Shown: positions 18,065-27,551, counted from the first letter of the stretch. The stretch: 43,226 bases of DNA from Reinekea sp. G2M2-21 (GCF_015687175.1 NZ_JADPQG010000012.1:1-43226); one strand, 5' to 3'. Translations and numbers: made by a program. Notes: generated from the letters alone by a model not told the origin.

Positions 18065-19666
18065 TTACTCTGTGATATCGACAGCGTAAAAGTCATGTTG
18101 ACCGAATGGGCTCATCTTGTACCCAGTCACTTCTTTACGCACTGGTTCGAAAACAACCGAGTGAGCGATTGTGATCCAAGGAGCCTGGTCTTTGAAGATC
18201 ACCTGAGCTTCTTTATAAAGTTCAGTACGGGTTTCTACATCGGCAGTTGTTTTCGCCTGCTCCAGTAAGCCGTTGAATTCTTCATCACACCAGAAAGCAC
18301 GGTTGCCGCCGCTTTCTGCAGCTGGGCATCCCAACAGAACATACATGAAGTTGTCTGGGTCACCGTTGTCGCCCGTCCAGCCCAGCATCATGGTTTCATG
18401 CTCGCCTTTCTGCGTACGATCAAGGTATTCACCCCATTCGTAAGAAACGATGTTGGCTTTAACGCCCACTTTGGCCCAGTCTTCCTGAATCAGCTCAGCC
18501 ATACGTTTAGCGTTCGGGTTGTATGGACGCTGTACTGGCATTGCCCACAGATCGGTTTCGAAACCATTCGGGAAGCCTGCTTCCGCTAACAATTCCTTCG
18601 CCATTTCTGGGTTGTATTCGTAGTCGACAACATCATCGTTGTAAGACCACATGGTTGGTGGAATTGGGTTTTTCGCTACTTCACCGGCACCTTGGTAAAC
18701 CGCGTCGAGAATCGCTTCTTTGTCGGTCGCGATGTTCAACGCCTGACGAACCAATTGGTTGTCGAAAGGAGCTTTTTGCGTATTGAAGGCAAGGTAACCT
18801 ACGTTCAGACCGTTAGACTGCAGAATGTTAATGTCTGAGTCGGACTTCATTGCTGCAACATCCGAAGGGTTCGGATACGGCATGTGGTGACATTCGCCTT
18901 TCTTCAGTTTCGCATAACGAACGCTAGCGTCTGGTGTAATCGAGAATACCAATCGGTCAATCTTAGACTTGCCTTCCCAGTACGCAGTGTGCGCAACATA
19001 ACGGATAACAGAGTCTTTCTTGTACTGTGCCAAAACGAATGGACCTGTTCCCACGGGGATTTTATCCAATTGTTCTGGGGTTCCGGCTTTCATGTACATG
19101 TCAGCCTGTTCAGCAGAGAAGATTGATGCAAAATCCATCGCCATGTTGGCTATGAAGGTTGCATCGGCACTGTTCAGATGAAACTTGACGGTGTAATCAT
19201 CAACTTTTTCAACGCTCTTGATGATGTTTGCCATATCCATGTAGCCAAAGTAGGCGTATTCCTGACCACTGACATTATGGTATGGATGGCTATCCAGTAA
19301 CTGTCGGTTGATACTGAACAGAACGTCGTCTGCATTAAAATCCCGTGATGGGCGGAAGTCTTTACGCTGGTGGAACTTGACGTTCTTACGCAGGTTGAAG
19401 GTGTAGGTCATACCATCTGGAGAAACGCTCCAGCTTTCGGCCAGACCTGGCACAATGCTGGTTCCGCCACGTTCAAATTCAACCAGCCGGTTGAACATTG
19501 GCCGCGAAGAAGCATCAAAAGATGTTCCTGATGTATAAAAGGCTGGGTTAAAACCTTCTGGGCTGGCTTCTGAACAATAGACAAAAGTCTTATTTGCAGC
19601 AGCTGCGCCGGTGGCAAGTGTTGCTGCCATAGTAGCGCTGGCTAATAATTTTAGGCCGATCTTCAT
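18065..19666 (-). CDS. dppA: Periplasmic dipeptide-binding protein DppA
   Basis: This is a 533-residue substrate-binding protein of the peptide/nickel family (SBP family 5). A Sec signal peptide runs to about residue 23 (cleavage near AAA/AN). The mature part starts KTFVYCSEASPEGFNPAFY, very like known DppA proteins, and includes the family signature region around SPDGMTYTFNLRKNVKFH. It captures dipeptides in the periplasm and delivers them to DppBCDF. GGAG lies nine bases before the ATG. Some members bind haem or delta-aminolevulinate instead, which sequence alone does not settle. Confidence 0.93.
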   Translation of the reverse strand: MKIGLKLLASATMAATLATGAAAANKTFVYCSEASPEGFNPAFYTSGTSFDASSRPMFNRLVEFERGGTSIVPGLAESWSVSPDGMTYTFNLRKNVKFHQRKDFRPSRDFNADDVLFSINRQLLDSHPYHNVSGQEYAYFGYMDMANIIKSVEKVDDYTVKFHLNSADATFIANMAMDFASIFSAEQADMYMKAGTPEQLDKIPVGTGPFVLAQYKKDSVIRYVAHTAYWEGKSKIDRLVFSITPDASVRYAKLKKGECHHMPYPNPSDVAAMKSDSDINILQSNGLNVGYLAFNTQKAPFDNQLVRQALNIATDKEAILDAVYQGAGEVAKNPIPPTMWSYNDDVVDYEYNPEMAKELLAEAGFPNGFETDLWAMPVQRPYNPNAKRMAELIQEDWAKVGVKANIVSYEWGEYLDRTQKGEHETMMLGWTGDNGDPDNFMYVLLGCPAAESGGNRAFWCDEEFNGLLEQAKTTADVETRTELYKEAQVIFKDQAPWITIAHSVVFEPVRKEVTGYKMSPFGQHDFYAVDITE

Positions 19667-20317
19667 TATTATGATTCTCCTTTGTGCCGTACCGGATAGG
19701 GAACGACGTCAGTGAGTTTTGACTCGCGTAACTACTTCATACGCAATTATTGTTATACGGCAATACAGTGTTGCAGTTTGCCTGCTATAGGCAAATTACC
19801 TTAAAGCAGGTCTTCATAGCTGGCAAGAAGTGCGTATGACTATTTTTGATTTTTTTATCAGTGACGGTGTGTCGATTGTTTGCCAAACGATCTATTTGGC
19901 GCCGATTTGGGGCGGATGAACATTAATTGCGCAATCTATGTTGTCTGTTGGTGCAGCTTTTTCAATGCGCCCAAAAATGCTTGAAACGCGGCGGAGTTAA
20001 GGGCTAGACTCAGCCGCAATTCTAAGTTTTCGGTTTAAATCGTTGAAATTACCGACATTTGGCTACAAACAGTTTCGTTACGAGACTCCAATAATGGCGC
20101 TGGGTTATTACCGTCAGGCCCGTCACGCGTTGAGTGAATGGTGTAACGAATAGCCCTCCATACAAATGTGAATATGTCGCACTGGCAAAAATGGCGGGTG
20201 GGATTATGTTTTGCATTCAACTTATTCGTTGTTCAGAATGAGCTCACTAATTACAAGAACCAGCCGGTTGTCATATTTCCCAGATGAATACCGGACCAGA
20301 GAGATGAGGAAACTTCC
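19667..20317. other. Divergent regulatory region between dppA and the amino-acid transporter
   Basis: About 650 bases without a gene, between two divergent transport operons. Two inverted repeats stand out: TTTGCCT (19777-19783) with AGGCAAA (19789-19795), about 110 bases before dppA, and GCCAAA (19882-19887) with TTTGGC (19895-19900). These may be operators. No RNA gene is recognised. Confidence 0.4.
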
Positions 20318-21091
20318 ATGTCACAAGACGCTGCCGCTTTGGTCGTAAGCGATATCCACAAACGATTCGGCGAGCACGAAGTGCTTAAAGGGATTTCACT
20401 GGAAGCCCATAAAGGGGATGTCATCTCATTGATCGGATCTTCTGGGTCTGGTAAATCAACTTTCTTACGTTGTATCAATTTGCTTGAAGTCCCGACTTCA
20501 GGTGATATTCAGGTTCATGGTGAAAAGATAGATTTCAAAACCGATAAGCGGGGTATTCGGGTACCGGCGAATAATCGTCAGGTGGAACAGATGCGTTCAC
20601 GTTTATCCATGGTATTTCAGGGGTTTAATCTCTGGTCACACATGACCGTGATGGAAAACATCATTGAAGCACCGGTAAATGTTCTGGGTATCAGTAAAGC
20701 GGAAGCTATGGAGCGTGCCAAAGAACATTTGGATCGTGTTGGCCTGTACGACCGAAAAGATTATTACCCGGCGCATATGTCGGGTGGTCAGCAACAACGT
20801 GCGGCTATTGCGCGCGCGTTGGCCATGAATCCGGAAGTGATGCTGTTCGACGAACCGACATCCGCACTGGACCCGGAGCTGGTTGGTGAAGTATTGAAGG
20901 TGATGCATGGGCTGGCGGATGAAGGCCGGACCATGATCGTGGTAACGCACGAAATGGCGTTCGCCAAAGATGTGTCTAACCATGTCCTTTATTTGCACGA
21001 AGGTTGCATTGAAGAACAGGGCGATCCGAAGAAAGTGTTCGAAAACCCGTCTTCTGAACGAATGAAGCAGTTTCTGTCACCGAAATATTAA
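20318..21091 (+). CDS. Basic amino-acid ABC transporter ATP-binding protein (HisP/AotP/ArtP type)
   Basis: This is a 257-residue ATPase of the polar amino-acid importer class, closest in feel to HisP of the histidine/lysine/arginine/ornithine system. Motifs are Walker A (GSSGSGKST), Q-loop ([17 protein letters not shown]), signature [15 protein letters not shown], Walker B ([14 protein letters not shown]) and the H-loop VVTHEM. It is first in a unit with a binding protein and two permeases, the same order as E. coli artPIQM. Together with the astE gene downstream this points to arginine or ornithine as substrate, which is inference. Confidence 0.9.
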   Translation: MSQDAAALVVSDIHKRFGEHEVLKGISLEAHKGDVISLIGSSGSGKSTFLRCINLLEVPTSGDIQVHGEKIDFKTDKRGIRVPANNRQVEQMRSRLSMVFQGFNLWSHMTVMENIIEAPVNVLGISKAEAMERAKEHLDRVGLYDRKDYYPAHMSGGQQQRAAIARALAMNPEVMLFDEPTSALDPELVGEVLKVMHGLADEGRTMIVVTHEMAFAKDVSNHVLYLHEGCIEEQGDPKKVFENPSSERMKQFLSPKY

Positions 21092-21251
21092 TTTTTGGTG
21101 GTTTAGAAAATGATGTCTGATGCTCACTGTCAGGCGGATTCAGGGAACTGTGAACAGGTCAACACAATCTGCTCACAGTAACCTTAATAATTAGAAATGA
21201 GCAAGTAGAGCAATCGAAACACTCAACTTTTTGCAACATGGAGCAATGAAA

Positions 21252-22004
21252 ATGAAAAAAACACTAGTCGCTATCGCTGGTGCTCTGGCACTGACCTCAG
21301 CTGTTGAAGCGAAAGATTGGGATACGATCCGTGCCGGCGTCGATGCCCCTTATCCTCCGTTTGAATACAAAGCACCTGACGGTACTTTGACCGGTTTCGA
21401 AATTGAACTGGGCAATGAAGTTTGTAAAGAAATCACTGGCAAAGATTGTGATTGGGTTATCCAAGCTTGGGACGGTATCATTCCTGGTCTGTTGGCGCGT
21501 AAATACGACATGATCTTCTCTTCTATGTCGATCAACGAAGAACGTCAGAAGCGCGTATTGTTCTCTGCCCCATACTACACTACCCCATCTGCGTTCTTCG
21601 CACCTGGTGCGTTTGATCCTGCGAATGCCAAAGGCAAGCGTATCGGTGTACAGCGTGCCACCATCCAGGACACGTACCTGACTGAATTCCTGGCGGATTC
21701 TGAAATCGTTCGTTACACCACAGCAGATGACATGGTTGTTGATATCAAAGGTGGCCGTTTAGACGCTATGTTTGTTGACGCACCAGTGGGTCTGGAAATG
21801 TTGGGCGACAGCGCAGACATCAAACAAGTGGGTGATTTCGTGAAAGAGCCTGTGCGTATTTTCGGTGAAGGCGTAGGCGCTGCATTCCGTAAGCGTGACA
21901 CTGAACTGGCAGACAAAGTTTCTGCAGCATTGGAAAAAATCAAAGCTAGCGGTAAATATGACGAAATTATGAACCGTTACTTCGATTTCGACATCAAACT
22001 GTAA
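21252..22004 (+). CDS. Periplasmic basic amino-acid-binding protein
   Basis: This encodes about 250 residues. I start it at the ATG at 21252 because GGAG at 21240-21243 then has good spacing; an ATG at 21246 is in frame but too close. A signal peptide (KKTLVAIAGALALTSAVEA) is cleaved before KDWDTIRAG. The mature protein is a family 3 solute-binding protein: DAPYPPFEYKAPDGTLTGFE, then the DWVIQAWDGIIPGLLARKYD segment and the SSMSINEERQKRVLFSAPY motif, as in the lysine/arginine/ornithine-binding proteins. It delivers the amino acid to the two permeases downstream. Confidence 0.92.
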   Translation: MKKTLVAIAGALALTSAVEAKDWDTIRAGVDAPYPPFEYKAPDGTLTGFEIELGNEVCKEITGKDCDWVIQAWDGIIPGLLARKYDMIFSSMSINEERQKRVLFSAPYYTTPSAFFAPGAFDPANAKGKRIGVQRATIQDTYLTEFLADSEIVRYTTADDMVVDIKGGRLDAMFVDAPVGLEMLGDSADIKQVGDFVKEPVRIFGEGVGAAFRKRDTELADKVSAALEKIKASGKYDEIMNRYFDFDIKL

Positions 22005-22019
22005 TGGTTTGAATGTCCC

Positions 22020-22066
22020 GCTCACCGGGTCCGGTGAGCTGAATCCGAGAGGGGCTTCGCCCCTCT
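22020..22066 (+). terminator. Two tandem hairpins after the binding-protein gene
   Basis: The first stem is GCTCACCGG with CCGGTGAGC (22020-22039). The second is GAGGGGC with GCCCCTC (22049-22065). Neither has a real T-run, so they are more likely partial terminators or 3' stabilisers that keep binding-protein mRNA above permease mRNA. Confidence 0.6.
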
Positions 22067-22154
22067 TACTTAACCTCTGTTAGTGCCGCTCTCTATGCGC
22101 TGAAAGCTCAGTGAATACAAAGCGAATCTAATTAAAACAACAAGAGACTACCTG

Positions 22155-22862
22155 ATGTTTGATTTCGAAGGCTATGGTCCATCTATCTTTGGTGGTGCAA
22201 TTTTAACCATTGAATTAGCGGTACTGTCGTTACTGCTGGCTTTTTTTCTGGGCTTGCTTGGGGCGTTGGGTAAACTTTCCCACAATCGTCTTGCGAAGGG
22301 CATAGCAACTGGCTACACCACAATTATCCGCGGTATTCCAGATCTGGTTTGGATGATGCTGTTGTTTTATGGTGGCCAAATTATGGTCAACGCCATATTT
22401 GAACGCCTCTATGATGCCACTGATGGGCGCATCGACATTTTCTTTTCGTTCAATGAATTCATCTCCGGTGTGTTAACCATCGGTTTTATTTTCGGTGCTT
22501 ACATGACCGAAACGTTTCGCGGTGCGTTTTTATCAGTGGATGTTGGTCAGATCGAAGCAGGCAAGGCGTATGGCATGAGCGGTTGGCAGATTTTTAAACG
22601 TATTCTGTTTCCGCAAATGATGCGTCATGCCATTCCGGGCATCGCCAATAACTGGCAGGTGTTGTTAAAAACGACGGCGCTGGTCAGTGTTATTGGTTTG
22701 GCGGATATGGTCCGCTTAGCCACTGAGGCCGCAAAAACAACCGGTCAGCCGTTCAAGTTTTTATTACCCGTAGCGCTGATGTTTTTGTTGTTTGCTGCGT
22801 TGTCTGACATTGTCTTCCGCAAGTTGAATGTTCGTTACAGTGCCGGTGTGGTGAAGGGTTAA
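22155..22862 (+). CDS. Basic amino-acid ABC transporter permease (HisQ/ArtQ type)
   Basis: This is a 235-residue inner-membrane permease with about five helices. The ATPase-contact motif is AGKAYGMSGWQIFKRILFPQMMRHAIPG with the family Gly residues. It opens FDFEGYGPSIFGGAILTIELAVLS, as in HisQ/ArtQ-type proteins. It forms a heterodimeric channel with the next gene's product, three bases downstream. The gap of 150 bases before it carries two hairpins. Confidence 0.9.
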   Translation: MFDFEGYGPSIFGGAILTIELAVLSLLLAFFLGLLGALGKLSHNRLAKGIATGYTTIIRGIPDLVWMMLLFYGGQIMVNAIFERLYDATDGRIDIFFSFNEFISGVLTIGFIFGAYMTETFRGAFLSVDVGQIEAGKAYGMSGWQIFKRILFPQMMRHAIPGIANNWQVLLKTTALVSVIGLADMVRLATEAAKTTGQPFKFLLPVALMFLLFAALSDIVFRKLNVRYSAGVVKG

Positions 22863-22865
22863 GTC

Positions 22866-23567
22866 ATGATTGAATCAATTACAGAAATTTTTTCCAACCC
22901 TTGGACTTGGGCGCATTACTGGGATGGGTTTGTGATGACCGTGCAACTGGTGTTCATCGCTTTGCTAATCGGTGGTTCACTTGCTGTTCCGTTGGCCATT
23001 ATGCGCACCTCCAGTAATCCGTTTATTAATTGGCCGGTCTGGTGTTTCACTTACGTATTTCGTGGTACGCCTTTGTTGATCCAGTTGTACCTGATTTATT
23101 ACGGTGTCACGCTCATCGATGGCATTCAAGAAAGCTTCTGGTGGGTGATTTTAAAGCGCGCCTATTACCCCTGTTTAATTGCCTTTGCACTGAACACGGC
23201 AGCATATACAACTGAAATTTTCCGTGGCGCGATTGAAGCAACGCCGCGCGGCGAAATTGAAGCAGCGAAAGCCTATGGCATGAGTTGGGGCAAACGGATG
23301 AAACGCATCGTATTGCCCAGTGCGTTTCGGCGTGCCATTCCGGCTTATTCCAACGAAGTTATTTTTATGCTTCATGCCAGCGCGATTGCCTCTACGGTGA
23401 CCATTATCGATCTGCTCGGAGCCGCGCGTGATGTGTATGCACGATACTACGCGCCGTTTGAAGCTTTTATTTCGATCGGTCTGATTTACCTGAGTTTGAC
23501 CTTTGCAATTCTCGCCGTATTTAAGCAATTGGAAAAACGACTGCTCGGGCATTTGCAACCGCGTTAA
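22866..23567 (+). CDS. Basic amino-acid ABC transporter permease (HisM/ArtM type)
   Basis: This is a 233-residue permease, the partner of the preceding gene. The contact loop reads AAKAYGMSWGKRMKRIVLPSAFRRAIP, and the segment FRGTPLLIQLYLIYYG is characteristic of the M subunit. It is followed by a terminator that closes the transporter unit. Confidence 0.9.
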   Translation: MIESITEIFSNPWTWAHYWDGFVMTVQLVFIALLIGGSLAVPLAIMRTSSNPFINWPVWCFTYVFRGTPLLIQLYLIYYGVTLIDGIQESFWWVILKRAYYPCLIAFALNTAAYTTEIFRGAIEATPRGEIEAAKAYGMSWGKRMKRIVLPSAFRRAIPAYSNEVIFMLHASAIASTVTIIDLLGAARDVYARYYAPFEAFISIGLIYLSLTFAILAVFKQLEKRLLGHLQPR

Positions 23568-23583
23568 CGTATTGCTCTTTTTC

Positions 23584-23612
23584 ATAAAGCCAGTTTTAAC
23601 TGGCTTTATTTT
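23584..23612. terminator. Intrinsic terminator after transporter operon
   Basis: A 10-bp stem, ATAAAGCCAG with CTGGCTTTAT, closes a six-base loop and is followed by TTTTC. It ends the amino-acid transporter unit and separates it from astE, which then needs its own promoter within about 50 bases. Confidence 0.85.
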
Positions 23613-23665
23613 CATTTGCTATTCTTTCGGCACGTCCTATCCAACAGTTATAGAATCTGAACACC

Positions 23666-24685
23666 ATGATGAATTCTTTCTTTTTTTCACCCCATAAAAA
23701 CATTATCAAACACACCATGGCCTGTGCCGATGAAACGTTGGAGCCCCGCCACGATATCTTGTCTGCCGGAACAGAAGTGACGTTTCTGGATGTCGGTGTT
23801 ATTAAGTTTGAACCGAATACCGCCTGTGATACCTCGTTAGTGATCTCTTGCGGTGTGCACGGCAATGAAACAGCGCCGATTGAGATTGTGTCGCAGATCA
23901 TTGACGACCTTCTTGCGGAAGACGCTAAGTGTGCTCAACGGGTGCTGTTTATCTTAGGCAACCCTTGGTCCATGATCGCCGCAGAGCGTTTTGTGGACGT
24001 GAACATGAACCGGTTATTTTGTGGCGATTGGCAGCAACAGGACCTGTCGCTGAAAGAGGTGAAACGCGCAGCGAAACTGGAAGCTTACGTCGCGAATTTC
24101 TTTGCCGAAGAACCGGTAACAGTCAAACAACGTTACCATTACGATTGCCACACCGCGATACGCGACAGCGCGCGGGAACGTTTTGGTTTGTACCCCTTTG
24201 TGCCGGGGCGTGAGTTACCAGCGGAACAAAAATCATTCCTGGCCTGCGCTGATATCGATACCGTGCTGCTGCAACAGAAAGAAGCCAACACCTTCAGCTC
24301 GTTCACCTCACTGAAGCATGGTGCAGAGAGTTTTACGTTGGAGTTAGGCAAAGTAAAACCCTTTGGTGAAAATGATCTGAGCCGTTTTAACGGCATTGAT
24401 CAGGCATTGCGTGGATTGATCGAAGGCAAGCCGCTCAATGCCGAGCATGCCGATTCTGTTGACGAATTTGAAGTGTGTCATTCCGTTATAAAAACCAGTG
24501 ACAACTGGGTGTTCGATGTTGCTGACGATGTCGCAAACTTTACGGATTTTGCGCCCGGTACACGCATTTGGCAAGACGGCGAGACCGAATACCGGGTCGG
24601 AGCTGAACCAGAATACATCGTGTTCCCAAATCGACAAGTGCCAGTAGGACAGCGCGCGGGCTTGATGCTGAAGAAAAAAGGTTAA
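23666..24685 (+). CDS. astE: Succinylglutamate desuccinylase AstE
   Basis: This is a 339-residue zinc hydrolase that removes succinate from N-succinylglutamate, the last step of the arginine succinyltransferase (AST) pathway. The zinc site is visible as CGVHGNETAPIEI (His and Glu) and YDCHTAIRD (His). The catalytic Glu is in FTLELGKVKPFGEND, and NVNMNRLF is a further family mark. Alternative starts exist at 23669 and 23717; none has a strong ribosome-binding site. The other ast genes (astCADB) are not in the window, so the gene stands alone beside the transporter. Its stop overlaps the convergent lrgB stop. Confidence 0.92.
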   Translation: MMNSFFFSPHKNIIKHTMACADETLEPRHDILSAGTEVTFLDVGVIKFEPNTACDTSLVISCGVHGNETAPIEIVSQIIDDLLAEDAKCAQRVLFILGNPWSMIAAERFVDVNMNRLFCGDWQQQDLSLKEVKRAAKLEAYVANFFAEEPVTVKQRYHYDCHTAIRDSARERFGLYPFVPGRELPAEQKSFLACADIDTVLLQQKEANTFSSFTSLKHGAESFTLELGKVKPFGENDLSRFNGIDQALRGLIEGKPLNAEHADSVDEFEVCHSVIKTSDNWVFDVADDVANFTDFAPGTRIWQDGETEYRVGAEPEYIVFPNRQVPVGQRAGLMLKKKG

Positions 24686-25392
24686 CGCACGATTACCTGC
24701 ACCCAATCCGCCAGGGGCGTGATGGGTAAGACAAACGCGCTCAAGACGCCGGTCAGGCTCATCGCCAAGCCGGCAAACGCACCACAAGTCACCGATTTCT
24801 CAAACGCCTGCGCGGTGCCAAAACCATGAGCGGTTAGGCCAATAACAAAACCATGCACGGCATCGTTCTGCACGCGCAATAATCTCAGGGTTATCGGTAT
24901 CAACAGGCAACCAATGGCCCCAGTGAGTAATACCATACCCGCCGTTAGCGACGGGCTGCCGCCCGATACTGCAGAAATGTCCATCGCGATGGGGGTGGTG
25001 ATGGATTTCGCAATCAGGCTCAGGCTCAGTAATTCTTCTCCCGTCCAAACGGCACTGAGCAACGCAGCACTGAATGCAGCCACGATGGCGCCCACCAGAC
25101 ACGAAATTAACAACGGGAACATCATCTTCTTGATCAAAGCCATCTGCTCGTAGAGTGGAATGGCCAGTGCCACGGTGGCTGGGCCTAACAGAAAATGAAT
25201 AAACAGGGTGTCTTGTTGGTAAGTTGGGTAATCCCAGCCCAGCAAAGTTAACAATCCCATCAGGGTGAAAATGCTGAGCAGCACCGGGTGAACCAGAGGT
25301 GAACGCCGCAATTTGATGTAAATCTGTTCGGCTAACAGATAGATGCCCAGTGTCGCGCTAATCGCCAGTAATGTGCGAATCTCGAAGCTCAT
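24682..25392 (-). CDS. lrgB: LrgB/CidB family membrane protein
   Basis: This is a 236-residue polytopic membrane protein of the LrgB family. Characteristic segments are FLLGPATVALAIPLYEQ, SITTPIAMDISAVSGGSPSLTAGMV and HGFGTAQAF. With LrgA it forms a holin/antiholin-like pair, in other bacteria linked to murein hydrolase control and to transport of pyruvate or glycolate. It is the second gene of a two-gene unit, three bases after lrgA, and overlaps the astE stop by four bases. Confidence 0.9.
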   Translation of the reverse strand: MSFEIRTLLAISATLGIYLLAEQIYIKLRRSPLVHPVLLSIFTLMGLLTLLGWDYPTYQQDTLFIHFLLGPATVALAIPLYEQMALIKKMMFPLLISCLVGAIVAAFSAALLSAVWTGEELLSLSLIAKSITTPIAMDISAVSGGSPSLTAGMVLLTGAIGCLLIPITLRLLRVQNDAVHGFVIGLTAHGFGTAQAFEKSVTCGAFAGLAMSLTGVLSAFVLPITPLADWVQVIVR

Positions 25393-25395
25393 GTG

Positions 25396-25728
25396 TTATT
25401 TGACCCGCGCCAGTTTAAAGATGGCGACCATCGCTAAAGCGGCTAATAGGCTGCTGGCTGCGATGATGACGAGAATCTGCAGGCCGTTTTCCTGCAACCG
25501 AGCCCAATGCTCAATCAAACCAACACCTGCGGGCACAAACAACAGGGTAAGGTAGCGCAGCAGCAGACTGGACGGTTGTTTCAGCCAATCGGGCACGCTG
25601 CCATAAATAACCAGGGTTAACCAAAGCCCAAGCAAACCCACGACACTGCCCGGAATAGGCCAGTCAGCCCAGGCGACCAGTGCCGATCCGGCAAACCAAT
25701 ACAGAATTAAGACAAAGATACCGAGCAC
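25396..25728 (-). CDS. lrgA: LrgA/CidA family holin-like protein
   Basis: This is a 110-residue protein with four hydrophobic helices and the LrgA/CidA motif PIPGSVVGLLGLWL, followed by the LLFVPAGVGLIEHW segment. The start is a GTG at 25728, with AGGAAG six bases before it. It is co-transcribed with lrgB. The two together are probably an inner-membrane transport or lysis-control complex. No LytTR or LysR regulator gene is adjacent. Confidence 0.9.
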   Translation of the reverse strand: MLGIFVLILYWFAGSALVAWADWPIPGSVVGLLGLWLTLVIYGSVPDWLKQPSSLLLRYLTLLFVPAGVGLIEHWARLQENGLQILVIIAASSLLAALAMVAIFKLARVK

Positions 25729-25869
25729 AATACACTTCCTGACGATGACGGGCTAAAGGATATGCCCGAAAGGCAACGCGAGCAAAGACTGGGCAATAAT
25801 AACCGATATTTCAAAGGGTTATTATCGGGCAATGGTCGAAGTTTCGCGTGCACCAGATTAAAAATCCCT

Positions 25870-25875
25870 TATAAT
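25870..25875 (+). promoter_or_regulatory. -10 box TATAAT next to smpB start codon
   Basis: A perfect TATAAT lies only seven bases before the smpB ATG at 25883. If used, transcription would start at or next to the start codon, giving a leaderless or nearly leaderless mRNA. No good -35 is seen 17 bases upstream. Confidence 0.45.
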
Positions 25876-25882
25876 CGCCGCC

Positions 25883-26368
25883 ATGAGTAAAGCAAAGAAA
25901 TCCAAGTCCACCGCTGGTGGCACCATCGCCCAGAATAAGAAAGCCCGTCACGACTATCACATTGTCGATAAGTTCGAAGCCGGTCTTGCGTTAATGGGCT
26001 GGGAAGTGAAAAGTCTCCGCGCCGGAAAACTGCAGCTGGTTGACAGCTATATCATCTTCAAAAACGAAGAAGCCTTCTTGATTGGCGCGCATGTGACCCC
26101 GTTGAATACGGCGTCGACGCATGTTATCGCAGATCCGTCACGGACCCGTAAACTGCTATTGCACCGCCGCGAAATCGATAAGATGGAGCGTGAAGCCAAG
26201 CAAACTGGCTATTCGGCAGTGTGCCTGGCGGTATACTGGAAGGGTAACAAGATCAAAGCCGAAGTGGCGCTGGTGAAAGGAAAGCAACTGCACGATAAAC
26301 GCGCCGCCATGAAAGAAAAAGAATGGGGCTTGAACAAGCAGCGTATTCTCAAGCAGGGTAACCGTTAA
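25883..26368 (+). CDS. smpB: SsrA-binding protein SmpB
   Basis: This is a 161-residue SmpB, the protein partner of tmRNA in rescue of stalled ribosomes. It opens with a basic tail, then has [51 protein letters not shown], and the C-terminal basic stretch [20 protein letters not shown] that enters the mRNA channel. No ribosome-binding site precedes the ATG. Its RNA partner ssrA is in the same window at 38485, 12 kb away. In several gammaproteobacteria the two are neighbours. Confidence 0.96.
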   Translation: MSKAKKSKSTAGGTIAQNKKARHDYHIVDKFEAGLALMGWEVKSLRAGKLQLVDSYIIFKNEEAFLIGAHVTPLNTASTHVIADPSRTRKLLLHRREIDKMEREAKQTGYSAVCLAVYWKGNKIKAEVALVKGKQLHDKRAAMKEKEWGLNKQRILKQGNR

Positions 26369-26390
26369 CAACCGTTACTGTTGAAATAAG

Positions 26391-26428
26391 AAAGCGAAGC
26401 CGCGATACCGTGCTTCGCTTTTTTTTGC
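26391..26428 (+). terminator. Intrinsic terminator after smpB
   Basis: A 10-bp stem, AAAGCGAAGC with GCTTCGCTTT, closes an 11-base loop and ends in a run of eight or more T. The sequence is also symmetric enough to work weakly on the other strand. Confidence 0.9.
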
Positions 26429-26589
26429 TTTGGATTTTTCAGACACTGATCTGTTCATCATGATTTTGCTACCCGAAGTCCATGGGTCTGAATGTCATGC
26501 CTGCTTTGGGATACAGAGTGAATTTGAGCATGATAGTGAAAAATCCGGGCTAAACTCTGATGACCCTTAAGCCGTAATCGGAGGCGTTT

Positions 26590-27291
26590 ATGGAAACACA
26601 CAGTGCACTGGTCGTCGGGGCCAGTGGCGGCATCGGCCGCGCTATTTCCACTCAATTGGCTAAAGATGGCTGGCAAATCCTGGCCCACGGCCGAGACGAC
26701 GGCAAACTCCAAGCTACGAAGCAAGCTGTAGAACAGGGGGGCGGCGTTTGTACAACGTTCAGCGCAGATTTAAGTGACCCGACCGGCGTGACTCAACTCG
26801 CGGAGTGGGCGAATTCTCAAAGCGGGTTCTCGGCCGTAGTCTGGACGGCCGGTGGCGGTAAGTCGGTCGACAGTGGCCCAGATGCTCTGGAAGAGTGGCA
26901 ACGTACGCTGGCCGTAATTCTGCATGCGCCGATGCGCTTGGTTGGCTTAACGTTACCGGTATTGAAACAACAGCAGGGCAGTTATCTGTTTATCGCCGGA
27001 ATGTACGCAAAAATAGGCATGAGCCGTATGGCGGCACACTGTGCGGGACGCCATGGGTTGGAAGGTTTCTGCAAAGCGTTGTTTGAGGAAGTTCGTGAAG
27101 ACGGTGTCTCCGTGACGTTACTGCACCCTGGGTTTGTGTTCAGTCCATTATCGAACCTGGAACGACTCGACCCGGAAAAAATGATCCAAACGGAAGACAT
27201 CGCTGCCATGGTCAGCCTGGCTATTAACATGCCGGTGCAAACCTGTGTCAGCGAGATGGTGGTTCGCCCACAGCGGTCACCCTACCGGTAG
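26590..27291 (+). CDS. SDR-fold protein with altered catalytic residues
   Basis: This is a 233-residue Rossmann-fold protein of the short-chain dehydrogenase/reductase superfamily. The nucleotide-binding glycine motif is intact (GASGGIG, residues 10-16), and an NNAG-like motif appears as TAGGG. At the position of the usual YxxxK active site the sequence reads HCAGR (His150, Arg154) just before HGLEGF, and the usual catalytic Ser region reads IAGMYA. All three catalytic positions are thus changed, suggesting a non-standard enzyme or a binding or regulatory role. It stands alone, with GGAGG before the ATG. Confidence 0.8.
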   Translation: METHSALVVGASGGIGRAISTQLAKDGWQILAHGRDDGKLQATKQAVEQGGGVCTTFSADLSDPTGVTQLAEWANSQSGFSAVVWTAGGGKSVDSGPDALEEWQRTLAVILHAPMRLVGLTLPVLKQQQGSYLFIAGMYAKIGMSRMAAHCAGRHGLEGFCKALFEEVREDGVSVTLLHPGFVFSPLSNLERLDPEKMIQTEDIAAMVSLAINMPVQTCVSEMVVRPQRSPYR

Positions 27292-27551
27292 CGATAAAAA
27301 ATCGCGGCCCGGGAAACCCCAGGCGCGTGGCAAAAGTTGTGATTTTGCCAAGACCGGAACGCGATATGCATGGTTTTACTGAATTTGCAAAAATGAGAAC
27401 CCTGTGCCAAGGTGAATCATTATTGCTGGATAGCTTTGTGTTCGTCGCAGTCAGCATCGGTTACGAGATCTACCCTTGTTAGTCGTCGTATTCCAAGCAC
27501 GGTCAACCAACAGTCTGTTTGTTCAAACTAAGCAGCCAGGAGGATAACGTC
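27292..27551. other. Intergenic region before the ectoine operon
   Basis: Around 260 bases. A 38-codon frame at 27367-27483 is possible but has a poor ribosome-binding site, and I do not call it. The region probably carries the promoter for the small ORF and doe genes that follow. Confidence 0.4.
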
